Source: Bacteroidia bacterium
Lineage (GTDB): Bacteria; Bacteroidota; Bacteroidia; Bacteroidales; Dysgonomonadaceae
Assembly (NCBI GenBank): GCA_030539475.1
Contig: JAUNRY010000010.1
Span: forward strand, 1-21,061
Reading direction: 5' to 3'
Length of the DNA stretch: 21,061 nucleotides
Position 1 is the stretch's first letter. Each line of letters begins with the position of its first letter. Positions 16,580 through 21,061 of the stretch are shown here, in pieces. A program made the translations under genes and the position numbers. Under the pieces are notes generated by a model that worked only from the letters and a program-made list of their open reading frames with translations, made no database searches and was not told the origin of the DNA.

Positions 16580-17230
16580 TCAGCTTTCCCCTCCTACAAA
16601 CGGGTTATTTTTTCTTTCGTATCCGATGGTGGTTTTAGGCCCGTGGCCGGGATAAATTTCCGTTTCGGCGGGCAAGGTGAAAAGTTTGGTTTGGATTCCG
16701 TTGTAGAGTTGTTCAAAGCTCCCGCCGGGCAAATCGGTGCGTCCGATGCTTCCGTTGAAAAGGACATCGCCCGCAACGGCAAATTTTTCTTTTTCGTTGT
16801 AAAAAACAATGCTTCCGGGCGAGTGGCCGGGAATGTGCATAATCTTCAACTGCTGGTTTCCGAAAGCAATAGTATCTTTTTCAGTAAGATAATTGCCTAT
16901 TTCGGGCTTGTAATCTACGTTTGAGTTGAATCCGAACATTTGAAGCTGGTCGGCAATATTTGTCAGCAGAAATTCATCGTCTTTGTGCGCTTGCAGTTCC
17001 AATCCGAATTGCGAAGCCATAAAGTTTACACCGAAAATATGGTCGAAATGCAAATGGGTGTTGATAAGATGCTTGACAATAAGATTGTTGTTGAGAATAA
17101 AATTTAACAACAATTCTCTTTCGTCGGGGAAAAAGCACGATGCGTCAATCACAACACATTCTCCGGTTTCGTCATACAGTATATAAGTATTAACTCCTAA
17201 GGGGTTAAATTCAAATGTTTTAATTTTCAT
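16580..17230 (-). CDS. MBL-fold metallohydrolase, GloB (glyoxalase II)-like, 216 aa
   Basis: The product is a cytoplasmic metallo-beta-lactamase-fold hydrolase. The metal-binding motif THLHFDH (His59, His61, Asp63, His64) is intact, followed by PGHSPGS (His136), AGDVLF (Asp155) and YPGHGPKTT (His196), which together give a complete two-metal site. Family members hydrolyse thioesters such as hydroxyacylglutathione, or act on related substrates. Bacteroidota generally lack glutathione, so the true substrate is likely another thiol ester or something else. No signal peptide. The start MKIKTFEFNPLGVNTYILYD fits the family, with the first strand at the N-terminus. It may be read together with gcvP downstream, but the 151-base gap makes that uncertain. 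Confidence 0.88.
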   Translation of the reverse strand: MKIKTFEFNPLGVNTYILYDETGECVVIDASCFFPDERELLLNFILNNNLIVKHLINTHLHFDHIFGVNFMASQFGLELQAHKDDEFLLTNIADQLQMFGFNSNVDYKPEIGNYLTEKDTIAFGNQQLKIMHIPGHSPGSIVFYNEKEKFAVAGDVLFNGSIGRTDLPGGSFEQLYNGIQTKLFTLPAETEIYPGHGPKTTIGYERKNNPFVGGES

Positions 17231-17275
17231 TTATCGAAATGGTTTTCGCAAAAAAGCGTTTCAGATAACAGGATG

Positions 17276-17283
17276 CAAATATA
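17276..17283 (-). promoter_or_regulatory. candidate -7 box for the MBL-fold hydrolase gene
   Basis: The minus strand reads TATATTTG, an exact TAnnTTTG match, 45 bases before the ATG at 17230. I see no clear -33 box. Confidence 0.35.
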
Positions 17284-17307
17284 CGGCTTTCTTTTGAAAT
17301 TGCGGTG

Positions 17308-17358
17308 AAAAAGAAAAGCTATTCCGGCTTAACGTGATAAATTAAATCGGAACAGCTT
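17308..17358 (-). terminator. probable terminator of the PHP-domain gene
   Basis: On the minus strand, AAGCTGTTCCG (17358-17348) pairs with CGGAATAGCTT (17326-17316), ten pairs and one mismatch around a 21-nt AT-rich loop, followed by TTCTTTTTC. It begins 34 bases after the stop codon. Confidence 0.5.
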
Positions 17359-17391
17359 GTGGGCGGTAAATGAATACGCCGGGGAGTGCTC

Positions 17392-18528
17392 TTACCTTAA
17401 CGGCAGGCTTACGGACAGGTGTTTGTTGCTGCGCACGTATGCTGTTACAACATCGTAAACGGGTTGCCCGGCTTCGGCAGAGATAACCTGCGATGAGCGC
17501 GGATACAGAACGATGCGCGCGGGACCATTGCCGGATGTGCGTTGGAGTTCGAAATACAAGTCGCTGTTGTTGCTGATTTGGTAGTATTTTATGTCCTTGC
17601 CATCGCGATTGGTTTCGGAATGATGGGCGGGAAGCACTTCCACACACGCGTTGTATAAATGGCGGATGTTTTCTTCTTTTCCCATCAGGTATTTGCTGGC
17701 CCATGCAACGGTTCGGCGGGCATCCAGCGCTTCGCGAATGGATTCGGGCGTATTGTCGCGTGCCATAACCAGCGTCATGGTGCGGTGCACGTAATCGCGG
17801 CTTGTATCGTAATTAAGATTTACCAGGTTGTGGATGTCCGAAGTTCCCATAACGGTGAGGTTTTTGTCCACGCACCAATCCAGCGCTTTCATGTGGAAGC
17901 CGGTTCCGTTAACAACTTCTATTCCATGGAGCGCGTTGTTTTTATACAAATCTTCGATAAAGGGCAGCCATTCGTAGGATCCGGCTATTGTGGGTTGCCA
18001 ACCGGGATGGTTCCAGAAAATGAAAGCATTCTGCGCTTCGGCTTTCCTTACTGCTTCGCGGTCGGTTTCGCGTGTGTTGACGGTTATATAATCATCGGTA
18101 TCGCCGATAAAAATAGCGTTGAAATGCCCGGGTGGGGTTTGACGAGTTATTTCGGTTCCTTTCACCAGAATTATTCCCTGGCGTTGCGCGTTGGGTTTCG
18201 CAATTTCGTAGGGGCGGTCGTTATCGGGTTTAACGTCGTCTTTTCTTGGAGTATATTCCAGGTGTTCGGTCAACGAAATGGCATCGAGTCCTTCCTGCCA
18301 CGCTTCCTGAACGCGCACCGTAGGCCAAACATCACCGTCCGAAAAAACGGTGTGGATATGAAAATCGCATTTCAATACCTTAAAACCGTTTGCATCGGGA
18401 ATCACAATGTTGTTTCGCTTGGTGGGGCGAGAAAATTAACTAATCCGCATCAATCCGTTGTTTATCTCTTGTGCCTGAGACAAAAAGGCAAACAGGGCAA
18501 CAAAAAAAGTTAAAGTTGTCTTCTTCAT
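17392..18528 (-). pseudogene. exported PHP-domain phosphoesterase gene with an in-frame TAA after the signal peptide
   Basis: The PHP domain is intact: CDFHIHTVFSDG (His16, His18, Asp23 counted from GTG 18405), TEHLEY, KGTEITRQTPPGHFNAIF, FWNHPGW and GTSDIHN supply the metal ligands of the PHP (polymerase and histidinol phosphatase) fold. A C-terminal beta-rich region ends at VSLPLR. Directly upstream and in the same frame, ATG 18528 opens a textbook signal peptide (MKKTTLTFFVALFAFLSQAQ) and EINNGLMRIS, then TAA at 18436-18438, then ten codons to a GTG at 18405. So it is one reading frame broken by one stop. Options are a recent nonsense mutation, a sequencing error, or re-initiation at GTG giving an unexported protein. 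The substrate is unknown. Confidence 0.7.
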
Positions 18529-18830
18529 ACGGTTGTTATTTTGTTTTTTACGTAGAATTACCGGATTATTTACAAAGTAACAAACTTTTTCCCGAATAAA
18601 TATTACATTTCGATTAAGATTTGGGGACAACCCGCAACTATGTGGATTCCACTATACGTTTGTTGATTTTTTGCTTGATACTTCTTCCCTACGGTCGAAG
18701 TGACGAGCTTGTGCATAGAGAGAGCGAAATAAGGCGGCGGCTTTTCAGTGAATTGTCATTTCCAACGTAGGGAAAATACATTGTCCACAACTTTTCGGGT
18801 TGAGCCTTCTGTTTATCGGAAATTATATAA
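18529..18830. other. gene-free stretch upstream of the PHP gene, with inverted dispersed repeat
   Basis: No ORF here looks coding. TTACTTTG on the minus strand (18573-18580) is a 7/8 match to a -7 box and could drive the PHP gene. Most of the rest is the inverted repeat at 18681-18778. The 3' end adjoins the terminator of the tRNA gene. Confidence 0.45.
18681..18778. repeat. dispersed repeat copy 2 with a degenerate inverted arm (about 98 bp element)
   Basis: The left arm, TTCCCTACGGTCGAAGTGACGA, spans 18685-18706 in pieces TTCCCTACGG and TCGAAGTGACGA. The right arm (18753-18778) reads, in reverse complement, TTTTCCCTACG-TTGGAAATGACAA. The arms match at most positions, so the whole could fold into a long imperfect stem. 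The left arm is nearly identical to the repeat at 13471-13496. Confidence 0.55.
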
Positions 18831-18865
18831 ATTTAAAAAAGCGATTACTCTGTTTGAGTAATCGC
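18831..18865 (-). terminator. rho-independent terminator of tRNA-Ala
   Basis: GCGATTACTC (18841-18850) and GAGTAATCGC (18856-18865) form a perfect 10-bp stem with a 5-nt loop. On the minus strand the stem is followed by TTTTTTAAAT. It sits 25 bases beyond the mature 3' end of the tRNA. Confidence 0.85.
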
Positions 18866-18890
18866 TTTAAAATCAGTTGTTTTTGGGGTG

Positions 18891-18964
18891 TGGAGAATAT
18901 CGGAGTCGAACCGATGACCTTTTGACTGCCAGTCAAACGCTCTAGCCAGCTGAGCTAATCCCCC
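18891..18964 (-). tRNA. tRNA-Ala, anticodon GGC
   Basis: The 74-nt minus-strand sequence folds as a full cloverleaf. The acceptor stem is GGGGGAT/ATTCTCC, the D arm GCTC...GAGC, the anticodon arm TTTGA-CTGGCAG-TCAAA, and the T arm ATCGG-TTCGACT-CCGAT. The anticodon GGC reads GCC and GCU. The acceptor has the G3-U70 wobble pair that marks alanine tRNAs, which independently supports the identity. The discriminator is A73. The 3' CCA is not encoded (CAC follows). A promoter and a terminator flank it, so it is transcribed as a single gene. Confidence 0.96.
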
Positions 18965-18982
18965 GAAGTTTTTGGATTTGAG

Positions 18983-19013
18983 TTTGCAAAGATAGGGATT
19001 TTATTTAAATTTG
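18983..19013 (+). promoter_or_regulatory. promoter of the DUF4286-ruvC pair
   Basis: TTTG (18983-18986), 19 bases, then TAAATTTG (19006-19013) matches both Bacteroidota promoter elements exactly. The predicted leader to ATG 19055 is about 35 bases. It interlocks with the minus-strand tRNA promoter. Confidence 0.65.
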
Positions 19014-19017
19014 CAAC
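18987..19017 (-). promoter_or_regulatory. promoter of tRNA-Ala
   Basis: On the minus strand, GTTG (19017-19014), 19 bases, then TATCTTTG (18994-18987). The -7 box is exact; the -33 box has one mismatch. The tRNA 5' end follows 22 bases after the -7 box. Confidence 0.6.
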
Positions 19018-19054
19018 GATAATCGAAAAGTAAATTTCACAGAAGAAATCAAAA

Positions 19055-19363
19055 ATGGTCATTTATAATACTACTTTTAATGTTCCGAAAGAGTTACAAA
19101 ACGAATTCCTCGATTTTATCCGCAACGAATACATTCCTTTAGCTACAAAAAACGGCACCATACAAGAACCGAGGCTCACGCGTGTTTTTTCGAGAGACGA
19201 AGACGAAGATTATTCTTACGCCCTTGAGTTCAAGGCCGATACCATTGAGGCTCTGGAGAAATGGAACAGGGAATACGGCAGAAAACTGTTTTTTCTTATA
19301 ACAACAACGTTCCGCCAACACATACAGGGATTTGCCACGCTGCTGCACCCCATCGACCTATGA
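19055..19363 (+). CDS. DUF4286-family protein, 102 aa
   Basis: A small cytoplasmic protein of the DUF4286 family, common in Bacteroidota. It opens MVIYNTTFNVPKELQNEFLDFIRNEYIP, contains the acidic SRDEDEDYSYALEFKAD, and ends FRQHIQGFATLLHPIDL, with the ferredoxin-like alternation of strands and helices seen in small alpha/beta-barrel dimers. The function is unknown. The stop TGA (19361-19363) overlaps the ruvC ATG in an ATGA junction, so the two are translationally coupled and share the promoter at 18983-19013. That links it to ruvC in expression, though not necessarily in function. Confidence 0.85.
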   Translation: MVIYNTTFNVPKELQNEFLDFIRNEYIPLATKNGTIQEPRLTRVFSRDEDEDYSYALEFKADTIEALEKWNREYGRKLFFLITTTFRQHIQGFATLLHPIDL

Positions 19364-19935
19364 TACATCCTACACCGATTAAAGAACGTATTATTCTGGG
19401 CATAGACCCGGGTACGCAGGTTATGGGATACGGGGTGATTAAAGTGCTGGGTAACAAGCCATCGATGGAAGCAATGGGTATTATGGCGCTCAATAAATAC
19501 GAAGATCATTACATTCGTTTGGCAAAAATATATTCGCGCGTGATAAGCCTTCTCGAAGAATATCTTCCCGATGAAATGGCCATTGAAGCGCCTTTTTACG
19601 GGAAAAATGTTCAAAGCATGCTCAAACTCGGCCGCGCTCAGGGCGTAGCCATGGCTGCCGCCATTGCGCGCGATGTTCCTATTTTTGAATATGCTCCCCT
19701 GAAAATTAAAATGTCGATAACCGGAAACGGGCGCGCCGCCAAGGAGCAAGTGGCCTATATGCTGCAAAAAATTCTGCATATTCCCAACGAAAACATGCTC
19801 TCGCAACTCGATGCTACGGATGGATTGGCGGCAGCCATGTGCCATTATTACCAGTCGCTTGAAGTTCAGTCGCACGGGCCGAAATACAAGAGCTGGAAAG
19901 ATTTTGCGGAACGCAATCAAACAAAAGTGAGGTAG
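19360..19935 (+). CDS. ruvC: crossover junction endodeoxyribonuclease RuvC (Holliday junction resolvase)
   Basis: RuvC cuts Holliday junctions symmetrically, working with the RuvAB branch-migration motor. The 191-residue length is normal. The RNase H-like acidic site is complete: Asp16 in GIDPGTQVMGYGV, Glu76 in MAIEAPFYGKN, and Asp151/Asp154 in QLDATDGLAAAMCH. The DNA-binding region APLKIKMSITGNGRAAKEQVAYML is well conserved. The start is ATG 19360 (MIHPTPIKERIILGID); the open frame extends upstream inside the DUF4286 gene, but that part is antiparallel to nothing known and lacks conservation features. It is coupled to the DUF4286 gene by the ATGA overlap. The genes ruvA and ruvB are not in the window. 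Confidence 0.96.
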   Translation: MIHPTPIKERIILGIDPGTQVMGYGVIKVLGNKPSMEAMGIMALNKYEDHYIRLAKIYSRVISLLEEYLPDEMAIEAPFYGKNVQSMLKLGRAQGVAMAAAIARDVPIFEYAPLKIKMSITGNGRAAKEQVAYMLQKILHIPNENMLSQLDATDGLAAAMCHYYQSLEVQSHGPKYKSWKDFAERNQTKVR

Positions 19936-20020
19936 GCATGCCGGGGCGTTTATGAGTGAAAAATTCGCGGTAAATTTCTTCGTAAGGCATCCGTAAAAGA
20001 AGAAAAAAAACTCCTTATTG

Positions 20021-20051
20021 CTTGTTTTTACGAATTTATTTTGTATTTTTG
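20021..20051 (+). promoter_or_regulatory. candidate promoter of the aldo/keto reductase gene
   Basis: CTTG (20021-20024), 19 bases, then TATTTTTG (20044-20051), an exact -7 box with a -33 box one base off. It lies 45 bases before ATG 20097 and 111 bases before ATG 20163. Confidence 0.5.
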
Positions 20052-20162
20052 ACATTGTAACATGTTGAAAATTATCGGAACACCCGAGATGGCAAAATGC
20101 TAAAAGCAAAATTAAGAAAGTTATTTTTAAAATTTCACGTTTCACTTCCATTGCAAAAAAAA

Positions 20163-21053
20163 ATGAAAAATTTATCTCGACGCAATTTTATCCGCTCCGG
20201 ACTGGCAGGTTTCGCAGGATTAACCGTAGCCGGGCCGAATCTATTGAAATTGAATTACACGCCCGAAATCACCGTTGATCGGGTAAAATTGGGAAATTCA
20301 GGGCTGAATGTCTCGCGCATTGCCTTAGGAACCGGTTCGCGCGGCGGTTCAAAAGAATCGAACCAAACCCGTTTGGGCATGGAGCAGTTTGCGAAAATGG
20401 CACATCACGCCTACAACAGAGGAGTTCGGTTTTTTGATATGGCCGATTCTTACGGTTCGCATCAATACGTTGGCGAAGCCATAAAAGGCTTGCCTCGCGA
20501 GAATATAACCTTGCTAACCAAAATATGGACACACGAAGACGGCTCCGACCGAAACGTTCCCGTACGGGAATCCCTCGATCGTTACCGGCAGGAAATGGGA
20601 ACCGATTATATTGATATCGTGTTGATGCACTGCCTTATGAGCGGTGAATGGGGCAAAAATCGTACGCATTATATGGATGGATTGTCGAAAGCCAAACAAG
20701 ACGGTATCGTTAAGGCCGTAGGGGTTTCCTGCCATAACTGGGATGCGATGGTGGAAGCGGTGGACAATCCGTGGGTAGATGTAATTATGGCGCGCATTAA
20801 CCCGTTTCAAAGCCACATGGACAACACACCCGACATGGTGAAAGAACTTCTGGGAAAAGCCAAAAAGAACGGGATTGGTGTTATCGGGATGAAAATCTTT
20901 GGCGAAGGCCGGCACGTAAGCGACAACGAACGCGAGCAATCAATCAAGTTCGCGCTTACCGAGGGAAATACCCATTGCATGACGCTGGGTATGGAGTCTA
21001 TTGCTCAGGTTGATGACGCGGTGGACAGGGTGATGAGGTTGGTGAAAGGGTAG
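20163..21053 (+). CDS. Tat-exported aldo/keto reductase, 296 aa
   Basis: The N-terminus MKNLSRRNFIRSGLAGFAGLTVAGPNLL is a twin-arginine signal: S-R-R-N-F followed by a mild hydrophobic stretch, so the folded enzyme is probably exported. The AKR (beta/alpha)8 barrel follows, with VKLGNSGLNVSRIALGTG, and the catalytic tetrad Asp92 and Tyr97 (RFFDMADSYG), Lys120 (LLTK) and His156 (VLMHC). The end, HCMTLGMESIAQVDDAVDRVMRLV, is typical. No ferredoxin-like Cys cluster is present. The electron donor in the periplasm is unclear because NAD(P)H is cytoplasmic; a tightly bound cofactor would have to be carried out with the folded protein. An in-frame ATG at 20097 would add 22 basic residues before the signal and is less likely, though nearer the promoter. 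The substrate is unknown. Confidence 0.88.
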   Translation: MKNLSRRNFIRSGLAGFAGLTVAGPNLLKLNYTPEITVDRVKLGNSGLNVSRIALGTGSRGGSKESNQTRLGMEQFAKMAHHAYNRGVRFFDMADSYGSHQYVGEAIKGLPRENITLLTKIWTHEDGSDRNVPVRESLDRYRQEMGTDYIDIVLMHCLMSGEWGKNRTHYMDGLSKAKQDGIVKAVGVSCHNWDAMVEAVDNPWVDVIMARINPFQSHMDNTPDMVKELLGKAKKNGIGVIGMKIFGEGRHVSDNEREQSIKFALTEGNTHCMTLGMESIAQVDDAVDRVMRLVKG

Positions 21054-21061
21054 AATACTAC

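Noticed and set aside
17659..18513. 284-codon plus-strand frame opposite the PHP gene
   Set aside because: It is antisense to the PHP domain whose motifs are clear, and it shows no domain of its own.
20097..20162. Upstream ATG start for the aldo/keto reductase
   Set aside because: It would place 22 mostly basic residues before the twin-arginine motif, which normally sits near the N-terminus; kept only as an alternative.

Overview
The window looks like ordinary chromosome from a member of Bacteroidota, most likely order Bacteroidales (a Dysgonomonadaceae/Porphyromonadaceae relative is a guess). The reasons are the gene content (DUF5686 outer-membrane protein, DUF4286, Bacteroidales-type PurH, single-chain GcvP, purH next to the rod-shape genes), the lack of Shine-Dalgarno sequences, and repeated matches to the Bacteroidota -7 promoter box TAnnTTTG upstream of genes. 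I see no phage, integron, CRISPR array, intact insertion sequence or defence island.

Layout. Bases 1-279 hold the 3' end of a Gfo/Idh/MocA-type oxidoreductase gene, followed by a hairpin terminator, a 57-residue lipoprotein-like ORF and an exported calcineurin-like phosphoesterase. Bases 2443-10003 form a same-strand block, purH-mreB-mreC-mreD-mrdA(PBP2)-rodA: the last steps of purine synthesis followed by the complete elongasome core (actin-like MreB, MreC and MreD, and the RodA glycosyltransferase with its PBP2 transpeptidase). A 338-bp gene-free stretch with hairpin and direct repeats separates rodA from a convergent DUF5686 outer-membrane protein gene. That gene is divergent from a Crp/Fnr-type regulator. 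Next, on the minus strand, come gcvP (glycine decarboxylase), a GloB-like metallo-beta-lactamase hydrolase and a PHP-domain phosphoesterase. The PHP gene is interrupted by an in-frame TAA just after its signal peptide. A tRNA-Ala(GGC) gene with its own terminator lies on the minus strand. It is divergent from a coupled pair, DUF4286-ruvC, and the two promoters interlock. The window ends with a Tat-exported aldo/keto reductase.

The genes fall into housekeeping units: purine synthesis and cell elongation, glycine cleavage, Holliday-junction resolution, and a few exported enzymes. I found no convincing new multi-gene system. The points most worth a second look are the in-frame stop in the PHP gene, the interlocked divergent promoters at 18983-19017, the ATG-TAA just before the GTG start of the Crp/Fnr gene, and several dispersed intergenic repeats.
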